The notes beneath the pieces were generated by a model. The model was given only the letters and a program-made list of their open reading frames with translations. It had not been told where the DNA came from and did no database searches. Shown here piece by piece: positions 52,254-61,028 of a stretch of DNA of 64,000 nucleotides. How positions within the stretch are numbered: the first letter of the stretch is position 1; each line of letters opens with the position of its first letter. The DNA comes from Microtetraspora glauca (GTDB lineage: Bacteria; Actinomycetota; Actinomycetes; Streptosporangiales; Streptosporangiaceae): contig BBYL01000016.1 of assembly GCA_001570385.1 (NCBI GenBank), forward strand, positions 228,642 to 292,641. Reading direction: 5' to 3'. Position numbers and translations under genes: made by a program.

Positions 52254-52910
52254 GTGGAAGCGGCCGTGATCCGGTCACTGGTGTTCGACGTCGGCGAGAC
52301 GCTGATCGACGAGACGCGGATCTGGTCCCGGTGGGCCGACCGGCTCGGGGTGCCCCGCCTGACATTCATGGGCGTCCTCGGCGGGATGGCCGCGCTCGAC
52401 CGCCCGCACGCGGACGCGTTCCAGGTGATCCGCCCGGGACTCGACCTCGACGCCGAGATCGAGGCATGGCGCCGTGCGGACCCGGACGGCCTGCGCGAGA
52501 ACTTCGACGGCGACGACCTCTACCCCGACGTGCGCGGCAGCCTCGCGGCGCTCAGGTCCACCGGGTACGAGCTGATCATCGCGGGCAACCAGCCGCGCCA
52601 GGCGTACGACGCCCTGCTGGCCATGGACCTGCCCGTTGACGCCATCCACACGTCGGCCGCCTGGCAGGTCGAGAAGCCCGCTCCCGAGTTCTTCGCCAAG
52701 GTCGCCGCCGTGGCGGGCCGGCGGCCGGAGGAGATCCTGTACGTCGGAGACCGGCTCGACAACGACGTCCTCCCCGCCAGGCGGGCGGGGATGCGGACCG
52801 CGCTGCTGCGCCGGGGGCCGTGGGGCTACCTCCACGCGGCCCGGCCGGGGGCCACCGAAGCCGACATGGTCGTCGACAGCCTGGCCGCCCTCGCCGCCCG
52901 CCTCACCTGA
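52254..52910 (+). CDS. HAD family hydrolase
   Basis: A 218-residue haloacid dehalogenase-type hydrolase. Motif I is VFDVGETLIDE: the second Asp of DxD is replaced by Glu (DxGE), as in several HAD subgroups. Motif II appears as IAGNQP, motif III as the Lys of VEKPAPEFF, and motif IV as GDRLDNDVLPARRAG. GTG at 52254 is chosen because GGGGAAA precedes it. An ATG at 52233 lies inside the hrpA-end repeats and has no ribosome site. The substrate is unknown. Confidence 0.82.
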   Translation: MEAAVIRSLVFDVGETLIDETRIWSRWADRLGVPRLTFMGVLGGMAALDRPHADAFQVIRPGLDLDAEIEAWRRADPDGLRENFDGDDLYPDVRGSLAALRSTGYELIIAGNQPRQAYDALLAMDLPVDAIHTSAAWQVEKPAPEFFAKVAAVAGRRPEEILYVGDRLDNDVLPARRAGMRTALLRRGPWGYLHAARPGATEADMVVDSLAALAARLT

Positions 52911-52941
52911 CCCGTCGCCCTGGCCGGCGCCGGCCGCGGTG

Positions 52942-54153
52942 TCAGAGGTGTGAGAGCCGCACCGTGTACGCGAGCCTGCGCCGGCCGGCGTCGCTGAGGT
53001 GGATGTGGTCGCCGTGGTCGTACGCGGCGGCGAGCTGCGCGGGATACGAGGGGTCGCGCACCGCCTTGTCGAAGTCGATCACACCGTCGAACGCCTTGCC
53101 GGTCCTGATCCACGCGTTGACCTCCTGGCGGATCTCCTCGCGCTCCTCGGTCCAGGTCGAGTATCCGTAGAACGGCGTCAGCGTGCCGCCGAGGATGCGC
53201 AGCTTCTTGGCGTGCGCGAGTTTGATCATTTTCTTGTACGCCTCGATCAGCGGCTTCGCCGAGGTGTACTCGCCTCTGGAGATGTCGTTGATGCCTTCGA
53301 GCACCACGATCGTGCGCACCCCCGGCTGGGAGAGCGCGTCCCTTTTGAACCGGCTCAGCGCGCTCGGCCCGACACCGGTGTACAGCACGCGGTTCCCGGC
53401 TATGCCGACGTTGAGCACGCCCACGCGCTTCTTGGCGGGCAGCTGGCCGACCCGCTGGTAGAGGTAGTCGGTCCACCGCCGGTTGGCGTCGTTGCCCTGG
53501 CCGGTGCCATCGGTGATCGAGTCGCCCAGCGCGACCACCGAGCCGATGCCGCCGTCGGCGGTCACCGCGATCCGGTCGAGGAAGTACCACTGCAGGCTGG
53601 TGGTGGTGAACGCCTCCCCGGACTCGCCGGCGGCGTGGTTCCCGGGCATGGACAGGTAGGTCGTCGCGTAGGCCCGGTCGTGACCGGTGACCTGCTCCAC
53701 CGTCGTCGGGACGTAGGCGCTGATCACCACGTCCTGGCGGCCGGAGATCTTCCCGGGAAGGGCGTCGCTCCAGACGGCCTGGCCGGGCCGGATCGTGACC
53801 CACGCGCGCCCGCCGAAGGTGAGCGGCCGGTTGGTCTTGCCGACGATCTCGGCGCCGTACGCCTGGAGGCCGAGATGCACGCTCTTGAACGTGACCGGCA
53901 CGACGCCGAAGACATTGGACAGGCGGATCCGCAGGCCGGATCCTCCGACGCTGGTGCGCGCCACCATGCGGATGGTCTGGCCGCCGATCGGGGCGAGCAG
54001 CCGATCGTCGACGGTCAGCCGGTCGCTCGCGGCCGACCACGTCCCCACAAGGTGGCGGGACTCCGCCGCGGCCGGTGACAGGGGAAGCACTCCCGCCATC
54101 ACCCCAGTCATGACCAACACCGCCATGGCCAACCGGTGAACCGGCCGTCGCAT
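52942..54153 (-). CDS. Secreted SGNH/GDSL hydrolase
   Basis: A 403-residue exported esterase. A signal peptide covers residues 1-30 (cleavage near PAAAES). A beta-sandwich N-terminal part (to about 195) is followed by the SGNH domain: block I GDSITDG (Ser212), the Gly block GIAGNRVL, the Asn block EGINDI, and the Asp-His pair in DHGDHIHLSDAG. It probably deacetylates or hydrolyses esters of polysaccharides or lipids outside the cell. AGGAGG precedes the ATG. Confidence 0.93.
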   Translation of the reverse strand: MRRPVHRLAMAVLVMTGVMAGVLPLSPAAAESRHLVGTWSAASDRLTVDDRLLAPIGGQTIRMVARTSVGGSGLRIRLSNVFGVVPVTFKSVHLGLQAYGAEIVGKTNRPLTFGGRAWVTIRPGQAVWSDALPGKISGRQDVVISAYVPTTVEQVTGHDRAYATTYLSMPGNHAAGESGEAFTTTSLQWYFLDRIAVTADGGIGSVVALGDSITDGTGQGNDANRRWTDYLYQRVGQLPAKKRVGVLNVGIAGNRVLYTGVGPSALSRFKRDALSQPGVRTIVVLEGINDISRGEYTSAKPLIEAYKKMIKLAHAKKLRILGGTLTPFYGYSTWTEEREEIRQEVNAWIRTGKAFDGVIDFDKAVRDPSYPAQLAAAYDHGDHIHLSDAGRRRLAYTVRLSHL

Positions 54154-54530
54154 CGTCGTCCTCCTGTTTGATCGCCTTGTGCGACGGCTTACATTACGGG
54201 CATTCGTGACAGTAGACGCAGGAGTCAGCGGTGAATTGTCTGGGAAGATCGGGTCCACCGTGTCCGTGTTCCGGATGAGCCGATGACGCGACGGTGATGA
54301 TCAGCAGGTGATCGGCGGTTCGCCGTCCTCTTCCCCGGCACTGCCGACGACCGGCGCGCCTTGACAGGTTCCGACGTGCCCCGACACGCCGGGGCCGGAT
54401 TCTGACGGCCCAGGGCGCTCCCGGCCGGAAGACGGCGGCCTACGGCGGGCCACAGCGGGACGGAACCCGGCCACCGAACATTCACTCTCCTCTCATGGCG
54501 CCGACGTACGGGCGGGATAGGGTCGAGGCG
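54154..54530. other. Divergent intergenic region without recognised elements
   Basis: Some 377 bases between the SGNH hydrolase and the tyrosine phosphatase genes. An AT-richer patch near 54190-54240 probably contains the hydrolase promoter. No palindrome, RNA gene or repeat stands out. Confidence 0.4.
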
Positions 54531-55325
54531 ATGAACGAAAATGAACGATGGATTGTTCTCGACGGCGCGGTCAACGTAAGAGATCTCGGCGGTCTGCCCA
54601 CCGCCGACGGAGAAGCCACTAAATTCGGGCGCATCCTCAGGGGCGACAACCTTCAGGGGCTGACCGGGGAAGACCTGAACCGGCTGGTCGGCGACCTCAA
54701 GCTCAGGAACGTGGTCGATCTGCGCTCCCAGGCCGAGGTACGGCTGGAGGGACCGGGGCCGCTGACCCGGATGACCGAGGTCGGTCACCACCACCACAGC
54801 CTGTTCGCCGAGGCCGGCCGGTTCACCGACGTGGAGGCCGACACGATCGAGGGGGACAAGGTCCTCCCCTGGGGACGGTCGCCGAAGGTCGACGAGGAAC
54901 TGCGGGTCACCGGCTACTACTACGGATATCTGCGCGCTCGGCCCGACTCGGTCGTGGCGGCGCTGCGGGTGCTCGCCCGCGACGACGGCATGGCGCTGGT
55001 CCACTGCGCGGCGGGCAAGGACCGCACCGGAGTGGTGAGCGCCCTCGCCCTCGCCGTCGCCGGGGTGACCCGCGAGGCGATCATCGCGGACTACGCCGCC
55101 ACGGGCGAGCGTCTTGAAGGGGTCCTCGCCCGGCTGCGGGCCAGCGACACCTACCGGGCCGACCTCGACGGCAAGCCCGCCGACCACCATCTGCCGCGTC
55201 CCGAATACATGGCGCAGTTCCTGCACACGCTCGACGTGCGGTTCGGCGGCCCGTTCGGCTGGCTGGAGAGCAACGGCTGGACCGACGGGGACACCGACGC
55301 CCTCCGTTCCCGCCTCATCTCCTGA
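54531..55325 (+). CDS. Tyrosine phosphatase (IphP/PtpB-like)
   Basis: A 264-residue bacterial protein tyrosine/dual phosphatase. The active-site loop is HCAAGKDRTG, with nucleophile Cys159 and Arg165. The conserved NVRDLGG near residue 15 and DLRSQAEV near 63 are family landmarks. It may act on phosphoprotein or phosphoinositide-like substrates. ATG at 54531 follows an AGGGTCGAGG. It is divergent from the SGNH gene. Confidence 0.92.
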   Translation: MNENERWIVLDGAVNVRDLGGLPTADGEATKFGRILRGDNLQGLTGEDLNRLVGDLKLRNVVDLRSQAEVRLEGPGPLTRMTEVGHHHHSLFAEAGRFTDVEADTIEGDKVLPWGRSPKVDEELRVTGYYYGYLRARPDSVVAALRVLARDDGMALVHCAAGKDRTGVVSALALAVAGVTREAIIADYAATGERLEGVLARLRASDTYRADLDGKPADHHLPRPEYMAQFLHTLDVRFGGPFGWLESNGWTDGDTDALRSRLIS

Positions 55326-55347
55326 CAGTGGCGCCGACGGGGTCCGC

Positions 55348-55464
55348 ATGGCCGGCCGGCGCCGCGGGGAAGCCACGGCCGGCAAGGGCCGCGGCGGGTC
55401 CAGAGTGTCCGAAGGGGACGCGGACTCCGATCGTGAAGATCACGAACACGGCTGGGAGTACTAA
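55348..55464 (+). CDS. Possible small charged protein
   Basis: A 38-codon frame that begins basic (MAGRRRGEATAGKGRG) and ends acidic (DREDHEHGWEY). Third positions are mostly G or C as in real genes here, but there is no good ribosome site and no known family. Its TAA overlaps the stop of the convergent oxidoreductase gene. Confidence 0.3.
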   Translation: MAGRRRGEATAGKGRGGSRVSEGDADSDREDHEHGWEY

Positions 55465-56555
55465 CGGGTCTCCAGGACCACGGTCGACCGGGTGGCCGCG
55501 GAGCGCCGGGCCGCCTCAAGGACGGTGAGGGACTCGACGGCGTCGCGCGGGTCGACGGGCGGCGGAGCGCCGTCCCGCAGACACGCCACGACGCCGGCGT
55601 AGAACTCCTGGTAGGCGCCCGGCTCCGTGGGGACCGTACGGCTGTCGCCCTCGACGCCGAGTTCGCCCCAGCGGTCCGGCGGCTCCACGCCCCAACCTCC
55701 GCGGTTCGGCCCCGTTCCGGCCGGTTTCTCATCGGGCGTCTGGACGCCGGGGCGTTCGTTCGCGTGCAGGCGGTCCTCCTGCGGGTCGAGGCCCCATTTC
55801 ACGTACGCGCTCCGCGAGCCGAGCACCCGGAACCGGGGGCCGAGCCGTCCCGCCACGGCGCTCATCCACAGATGGGAACGCCCGCCATCCGCGTGGGTCA
55901 GCGCCACGAACGCGTCGTCGTCGGATCGCACGCCCGGCCGCCGCACATCGGTCTCCGCGTACACGGTGGAGACCGGACCGAGGAGCTGGAGCGCCTGATC
56001 GACGAGGTGGCTGCCGAGGTCGTAGAGCACGCCGCCGATCTCGTCCGGGCCCCCCAGCTCGCGCCACCCGCCCTTGGGCACCGGCCGCCAGCGCTCGAAC
56101 CGGGATTCCAGCCGGTTGATCGTGCCGAGCTCCGGCAGCAGGCGGCGGATGGTCAGGAAGTCACCGTCCCACCGCCGGTTCTGGAACACGGTCAGCATCA
56201 GGCCGCGCTCGGCGGCCAGCCGGACGAGGTCGAGGGCCTCGGCGGCGGTGCCGGCGAGCGGCTTGTCCACCACGACCGGAAGACCCGCTTCCAGCGCCGC
56301 CCGCGCCAGCGGCACGTGCGTACGGTTCGGCGAGGCGATCACGACCAGGTCGCACCGGCCGGCCAGCTCGCCGGCCGACGCCACGACCTCCGCGCCGGGA
56401 TGCGCGCGCCGAGCCCGGCCGGCCCGTTCCGGGTCCCTCGTCACCACCGTGGCCAGCCGGAGGCCGGGGGTGGCGGCGATCAGCGGCGCGTGGAAGAACG
56501 CGCCCGCCGTCCCGTACCCGGCGAGGCCGACGCGGATCTCAGACTCGTACGGCAT
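55461..56555 (-). CDS. Gfo/Idh/MocA family oxidoreductase
   Basis: A 364-residue NAD(P)-dependent sugar-type dehydrogenase. The Rossmann fingerprint is VGLAGYGTAGAFFHAP, ASPNRTH and EAGLPVVVDKPLAG follow (Lys of the EKP-like motif), and the C-terminal domain has IGGVLYDLGSHLVDQALQLLG. It oxidises or reduces a sugar or cyclitol. ATG at 56555 is chosen from the start of the family sequence. The gene stands alone. The substrate is uncertain. Confidence 0.92.
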   Translation of the reverse strand: MPYESEIRVGLAGYGTAGAFFHAPLIAATPGLRLATVVTRDPERAGRARRAHPGAEVVASAGELAGRCDLVVIASPNRTHVPLARAALEAGLPVVVDKPLAGTAAEALDLVRLAAERGLMLTVFQNRRWDGDFLTIRRLLPELGTINRLESRFERWRPVPKGGWRELGGPDEIGGVLYDLGSHLVDQALQLLGPVSTVYAETDVRRPGVRSDDDAFVALTHADGGRSHLWMSAVAGRLGPRFRVLGSRSAYVKWGLDPQEDRLHANERPGVQTPDEKPAGTGPNRGGWGVEPPDRWGELGVEGDSRTVPTEPGAYQEFYAGVVACLRDGAPPPVDPRDAVESLTVLEAARRSAATRSTVVLETR

Positions 56556-56702
56556 GGCCCAACGATATTGGCCCCACGCCGCCGCCCCGCTCCACCGCCC
56601 CCCACGGTGCCCGCCCGCCGGGTGCCCACCGTCACGACGGATCGTGACGACACGGACCTCGCGACGCCGGCCTGATGGCACGGCCGTTCGCGGAGGGGCG
56701 GA

Positions 56703-57608
56703 TCAGCTGTCGCGGTCGTCGCGCTCGGCCAGGAACGCCTCGAACTGGGCGGCCAACTCATCACCGGTCGGCATGGGGGTGTCCTCGGCGAGGAGGCTCT
56801 CCCTCTCGGTGCCCGACTGGAAGGCGTCGTACTGCTGCTCCAGCCCCTGGATGGCGCTCGACAGCTCGGCGGACGCCTGGATCTGCTCCTCGATCTCGGC
56901 GTTGGTCTTCTCCGCGGCCTCCCGGAGCGCCTCGGTGGGGAACACCAGGCCGGTGCCGCGGGTGACCGCCTCCAGGGCCGCCACCGCGGACTGGTGGTAC
57001 TCCGCCTGGGCGAGATAGTGCGGCACGTGCACCGCGTACCCGAGCGCGTCGTGCCCCTTGGCGCCGAGGCGGAGCTCGATCAGGGCGGCGACGCTTCCCG
57101 GTACCTGGACCCGGCCGAACGGGCTCGGCGGCCCGGTGACCAGTTCGGGGCGGCTGCCGTGGGTGGTGAGGCCGAGCGGGCGGGTGTGCGGGACGCCCAT
57201 CGGCACGCCGTGCGCCGTCACCAGAGTGCCGACGCCGAGCCGGGTCACGAGCATGCCGACGGCCTCGGTGAACAGCTCCCACTCGCGGTCGGGCTCCGGG
57301 CCCGTCATGATCAGGAACGGTGTGCCGGTCACGTCCTCGGTGAGGTAGACGGCCAGCTCGGGGGTGTCGTAGTCCGCCCAGCGGTCCCCGTCGAACGTCA
57401 TCATGGGCCGCCGGGAGCGGTAGTCGAGGAGGCGGTCCACATCGAACGTGGCGATCACACGGTGGTCCAGCTCGGACAGCAGATGCCCGAGCGCCAACCG
57501 GCCCGCGCCGCCGGCGTCGACGAAACCCTCGAAGTGGTAGAGCAGCACCGGATCGGTCAACTCTGGGGCGTCGCCGTCGAGCCTGTAGAGATCCGTCGGG
57601 TCGAGCAC
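56703..57608 (-). CDS. PAC2 family protein
   Basis: A 301-residue protein of the proteasome assembly chaperone 2-like (PAC2) family, common in actinobacteria. DPVLLYHFEGFVDAGGAGRLA, DYRSRRPMMTFDG and MTGPEPDREWELF are family blocks, and the VPHYLAQAEYHQSAVAALEAV stretch is typical. A helical acidic C-terminus (TNAEIEEQIQASAELSS) may form a coiled coil. Its role is thought to concern proteasome-linked protein turnover or an ATP-grasp partner; this is not settled. GTG start at 57608. Confidence 0.9.
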   Translation of the reverse strand: MLDPTDLYRLDGDAPELTDPVLLYHFEGFVDAGGAGRLALGHLLSELDHRVIATFDVDRLLDYRSRRPMMTFDGDRWADYDTPELAVYLTEDVTGTPFLIMTGPEPDREWELFTEAVGMLVTRLGVGTLVTAHGVPMGVPHTRPLGLTTHGSRPELVTGPPSPFGRVQVPGSVAALIELRLGAKGHDALGYAVHVPHYLAQAEYHQSAVAALEAVTRGTGLVFPTEALREAAEKTNAEIEEQIQASAELSSAIQGLEQQYDAFQSGTERESLLAEDTPMPTGDELAAQFEAFLAERDDRDS

Positions 57609-57713
57609 CTGAGTCCCAGCCTTTCCTCATGAACGTTTCTCTGGTGAACCAGCGAGAAGTCCCGTGGATTCCGCGTCGGTGTGCTGGACCCTACCTGGTG
57701 GACAACGGGTCGC

Positions 57714-57818
57714 ATGGAGCAGGACCCGGAACTGGAGGAGTTCGCGGCCAAGTTACTGGTGCTCGCGCGGGCGGGCACGCCGTCCGCGCTCGACACCGCG
57801 CGCATGTTCGGCCGATGA
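57714..57818 (+). CDS. Possible small protein (34 residues)
   Basis: A frame beginning MEQDPELEEFAAKLLVLARA and ending MFGR then stop. Codon use is strongly coding-like (mostly G or C in third position) and the sequence is an amphipathic helix. No family is recognised. It could be a small regulator or the surviving start of a longer gene. Confidence 0.35.
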   Translation: MEQDPELEEFAAKLLVLARAGTPSALDTARMFGR

Positions 57819-57834
57819 CGGGCTGTTCGCGGCC

Positions 57835-57894
57835 AGTGGGCCCACGCCTCGCCGCCCGGTGGGCCCACGCCACGGTGCCCGGTGGGCCCACGCC
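57835..57894. repeat. Three 14-base direct repeats at 23-base spacing
   Basis: agtgggcccacgcc at 57835 and ggtgggcccacgcc at 57858 and 57881 recur every 23 bases. Each contains the palindrome gtgggcccac. They lie in the 450-base gap before the terpene synthase gene. Besides these and the small frame at 57714, the gap becomes AT-rich near 58000-58040, probably the synthase promoter. Confidence 0.75.
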
Positions 57895-58058
57895 CCGGCG
57901 CCGGGGTCCATGCCGGCGGGTGCGGTGGCGACCGGTTCGGCACGTTCGGCACCGGCGAGTAGGGAGCGTCCAGCGAACGGCCACAATTTGCGGAATTTCC
58001 GCTAAGTCCGAAATTCCATTATTTGCTGTGACTCTAGCTATTTGTTGGCTCGCTAGTC

Positions 58059-59069
58059 ATGCTGTTGGGCGTGTCGAATCCTTCCACGCTCACCCACAAC
58101 AGACCGCCGTTGCGCATCCCCGCGCTGACCTGCCCGTTCCCCAGCGAGGTCAATCCGTACGTCGAGGAAGTGGACAGAGACACGCTGGCCTGGCTGGCCG
58201 CGTCCGGAATGATCGAGGGGACCGAAAACCTCGGGCGTTACGGTGCGGCCAGGTACGGCTGGCTGGGCGCGCGCACCTATCCCTACGCCGCCCGGGAGCT
58301 GTGCCAGCTCGTCACCGACTGGTGCGTGTGGTTGTTCGCGTTCGACGACGCGTTCTGCGAGTCGGACCGGGCGGCCGCCGAGATAGCCAGGGCGCTCCCG
58401 CTGTTCATCTCCGTCATCGACGATCTCGGCGACGGCGACCACGTCGGCAACGTCTTCGCCCGGTCGCTGCTGGAGATCAAGACCAGGATCGCCGCCGCGG
58501 GGAACGGCGACCAGCTCGACCGCTGGCGGGCCATGACCAAGGACTACCTCTTCGCCCAGGTCTGGGAGGCCGCCAACAGGGAGCAGGACGTCGTCCCGAC
58601 CTTCGACGACTACATCGTCATGCGGCGCAGGACCGGCGCGATGCTCACGGTCTTCGCGCTGATCGACGTCGCCGCGGGCGGCTGTCTCACCCCCGACGAG
58701 TGGCGCCACCCCGACGTGCGGGCGATCACCGAGCACGCGAACGACGTCGTCGTCTGGGACAACGACCTCATCTCGTACGCCAAGGAGACCGCCGGCCCGA
58801 ACATCCACAACAACATGGTCAGCGTGCTCCGCCGGCACAAGGGATGCTCCACCCAGGAGGCGATGGACCTCATCGGCGGCATGCGCAACGACGCGGTCGC
58901 CGGGATGGTCGCCCTGAAGCCCCGGCTCGACGCCCTCGGCTCCGCGGGGGTCGCCGCGTACGTCAGGGGCCTGGAGTACTGGATCAGCGGAAGCGTGGAC
59001 TATTCGCTGACCAGCTCCCGCTACGTGCACGCCTGGTCGGCGCAGGCGCCGCCCGGCGGCGACATGTGA
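58059..59069 (+). CDS. Class I terpene synthase
   Basis: A 336-residue class I terpene cyclase. The first metal motif is FAFDDAFCE (Asp96, Asp97), a DDxxC/D variant, and the second is NDLISYAKE (235-243), the NSE triad. An RRRTGAM segment near 190 is the pyrophosphate sensor region. The length and motifs fit bacterial sesquiterpene synthases that cyclise farnesyl diphosphate with Mg2+. No P450 or prenyltransferase is adjacent, so it may give a volatile hydrocarbon or alcohol. ATG at 58059 or GTG at 58071 could be the start. Confidence 0.94.
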   Translation: MLLGVSNPSTLTHNRPPLRIPALTCPFPSEVNPYVEEVDRDTLAWLAASGMIEGTENLGRYGAARYGWLGARTYPYAARELCQLVTDWCVWLFAFDDAFCESDRAAAEIARALPLFISVIDDLGDGDHVGNVFARSLLEIKTRIAAAGNGDQLDRWRAMTKDYLFAQVWEAANREQDVVPTFDDYIVMRRRTGAMLTVFALIDVAAGGCLTPDEWRHPDVRAITEHANDVVVWDNDLISYAKETAGPNIHNNMVSVLRRHKGCSTQEAMDLIGGMRNDAVAGMVALKPRLDALGSAGVAAYVRGLEYWISGSVDYSLTSSRYVHAWSAQAPPGGDM

Positions 59070-59248
59070 GCACGGGCGGGTACAACACGGCCGTGGCGTC
59101 GGCGGACGGGACTTCCCTTCGACCGGGGACCGTGCGCCGACCGCCTCGTATCGAACAGTCCGCCAAGTTTTCGAGCGTCGTTACAAGGATGGAGTGTGAC
59201 AATGCTCGAAGCGGTTGACCCGCGTCGTCTCGATGGCGTGTACTGACG

Positions 59249-59304
59249 ATGGCCAGTGACAAGAGGTCCAGGGGACCTCTTCCCCCCCGGGGATAGCTGG
59301 CCAT
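59249..59304. terminator. Nested stem-loops between convergent genes
   Basis: An outer 8-base stem (ATGGCCAG at 59249-59256 and CTGGCCAT at 59297-59304) encloses a 9-base hairpin (AAGAGGTCC at 59261-59269, complement at 59273-59281) followed by CCCCCCC. It stands between the terpene synthase and the DUF3800 gene. A bidirectional terminator is likely; a structured RNA is possible. Confidence 0.6.
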
Positions 59305-59314
59305 TATCGTGCGC

Positions 59315-59962
59315 CTAGCCCCAGGGCCGGGAGAACGAGCTCAATGTCGGCTCCACCGCCCACATGAAGCCGGCATCGCCCCGTTCCAGCTTCCTCTGGA
59401 CGGCCCACAGCCCGTAGTCGGCCACCTGCAGCCCCCAGCTCGTACTGGAATCCCAGGTACAGACCACAACATCCCGGCGCGACGGCGCGCAGTCCTCGCA
59501 CACTTCCCTGATCGCGTCCTCGAACGCCTTCTTCCGCGCCGAGGTGCCCAGCGTGGCGACCACGACGTAGAGGATGTCCCCCTGCACGGTGATCTGCTTG
59601 GCGATCTCCTTGAAGTGCAGGTACCAGGCCTCCCGGTACAGGTGGAGATCCCCTTTTTCGCGTTCGGAGTCGTGCGCGTTCTCCTTCGCGAGGAACGTGG
59701 CATCGAATCGGGGAGCCTGCGCCTTGATAACGTCATAGACCTCCTTGCGCGTCCGGTAATTGTCGTTCTTCGCGTGATATCCGCGCGGGAACGCCAGGCC
59801 CGTCCGTGAATGGGTCAAGCGCAGCCGATGCCCCTGCCACACGGCCTGGTCGTGGTCGCCCACGAAAGTCGCCGTTCCGATACCGAAATACTTCGAGCCG
59901 CCGCCGCTGACGTTGTAGTCGAGGTTGCCGGTCTCGTCGGCGTACATGAAGACCTCGGACAT
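59315..59962 (-). CDS. DUF3800 family protein
   Basis: A 215-residue protein. It begins with FMYADETGNLDYN, the acidic start of DUF3800 proteins, and has AKENAHDSEREKGDLHLYREAW in the middle and the late block SWGLQVADYGLWAVQRKLER, where the conserved QxADxxxW pattern is found. DUF3800 proteins have an RNase H-like fold with acidic residues and often occur in accessory or phage-defence regions; a nuclease role is suspected. Codon use is less GC-rich than its neighbours at the 5' end, a hint of transfer. ATG at 59962 has GAGG upstream. Confidence 0.82.
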   Translation of the reverse strand: MSEVFMYADETGNLDYNVSGGGSKYFGIGTATFVGDHDQAVWQGHRLRLTHSRTGLAFPRGYHAKNDNYRTRKEVYDVIKAQAPRFDATFLAKENAHDSEREKGDLHLYREAWYLHFKEIAKQITVQGDILYVVVATLGTSARKKAFEDAIREVCEDCAPSRRDVVVCTWDSSTSWGLQVADYGLWAVQRKLERGDAGFMWAVEPTLSSFSRPWG

Positions 59963-60297
59963 GGACGGCCTCACTGATCACGTGGCTTCGCATCTGTCAC
60001 GCAACCGGTACCACAGCCGACCCCGGTTCTGGCGGAAACCGGTGATGAGGCGGCGCCGCGGCGGGGGAGTGGCGCGCGTTTCGCCGTCGTCTTGCCGCCT
60101 TTACGGCTTTCGCGTAGGCAATGAGAGGTCAGAGGCGTTCGAGAACGACATCCTTTTCAGCGGCTCGCTTCTGTCACCGCGGCGCGGCCGCCACAGCGCG
60201 CAACGGAAGAAAGGCAACGGAAGAACAGTCACTACCCCGCGAAAAGGAATGCGGCCTCCTGCGCGATCTGTCCCTCGCACGCCGCGTCCCACCCCGG
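59963..60297. other. Intergenic region, nothing recognised
   Basis: About 335 bases upstream of the DUF3800 gene. Third-position bias is absent in every frame and no palindrome or RNA gene stands out. Probably the promoter of the DUF3800 gene and decayed sequence. Confidence 0.4.
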
Positions 60298-60693
60298 CTA
60301 GACGCCGCACGATCGCAGATGCGTGGTGTCCACCTGATGGCCCGCGTCCTCGAGAACGGCGACGGCCTCCTTGGCCCTGGGCTCGGGCACGAGCACCAGG
60401 TCCCCGTGGAACGTCGAGGCGACGAACACCGGAATCGCCGCCTCGGCCAGCGGCCCCACGATCGCCGCCAGCATGCCGGGCACGTCCAGGCCGTGCGCGA
60501 TCGCCCCGCCGTACAGGCCGATCCACCGATCGCCGGACCCCGTCGGCCAGGTCTCGCGAACGACGGTGAGGCCTTCTGGGGCGCGGACCAGCGCGATCCA
60601 CTCGTCGTCCTCGGGGAACGTCGCATGCGGCACATGTTCGACGGCGAAGACGGATGGCACGACGCCCAGGCGCTGAGCAGGAGGCACGTTCAT
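60298..60693 (-). CDS. ACT-like domain protein
   Basis: A 131-residue protein with two ACT-like halves. WIALVRAPEGLTVVRETWPT (about residues 32-51) precedes GLDVPGMLAAIVGPLAEAAIPVFVASTFHGDLVLVPE (68-104), the typical ligand-sensing strand-helix-strand pattern. It resembles small ACT proteins that bind amino acids. The start ATG at 60693 has a poor ribosome site; ATG 60750 is less likely. No partner is adjacent. Confidence 0.78.
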   Translation of the reverse strand: MNVPPAQRLGVVPSVFAVEHVPHATFPEDDEWIALVRAPEGLTVVRETWPTGSGDRWIGLYGGAIAHGLDVPGMLAAIVGPLAEAAIPVFVASTFHGDLVLVPEPRAKEAVAVLEDAGHQVDTTHLRSCGV

Positions 60694-61028
60694 GAGATGT
60701 GTGTACCAGAGGCACCGTTCGGCTCGTGCCGCGCGGAGGCCTTCGGACACGCAGGCGATGGTCGTAACGGTACTCGCGGACCCCGGGTGACGCGCGAGCC
60801 TGCGCTCCCAGGCGTCGGTTCTCCGGCGTCGCGTCGCCGCCGTGGACCGGGCGGCGCCCCCGGATTCCGCGCGTCGGCGCCGGTCCCGGTCAGGCGACGG
60901 TGGTCAGGCAGCCGGGCCGATCTCGCCGGGCACGAGCCCGGTGTGGCGGGTCACCGAGCGGCCTGGAGATCGGAGACCCGGGTACGGGTCCCGGCGACGC
61001 GCGGACGGGCGCCGACGAGGTCGGGCAT
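60694..61028. other. Intergenic region, nothing recognised
   Basis: Some 335 GC-rich bases between the ACT-like gene and the STAND ATPase gene, both on the minus strand. No convincing gene, repeat or terminator is visible. Confidence 0.35.

Noticed and set aside
57835..57894. The gtgggcccac palindromes as a regulator operator array for the terpene synthase
   Set aside because: The spacing is regular but the sites lie about 165 bases upstream of the start in repeat-rich GC sequence; tandem duplication explains them more simply.
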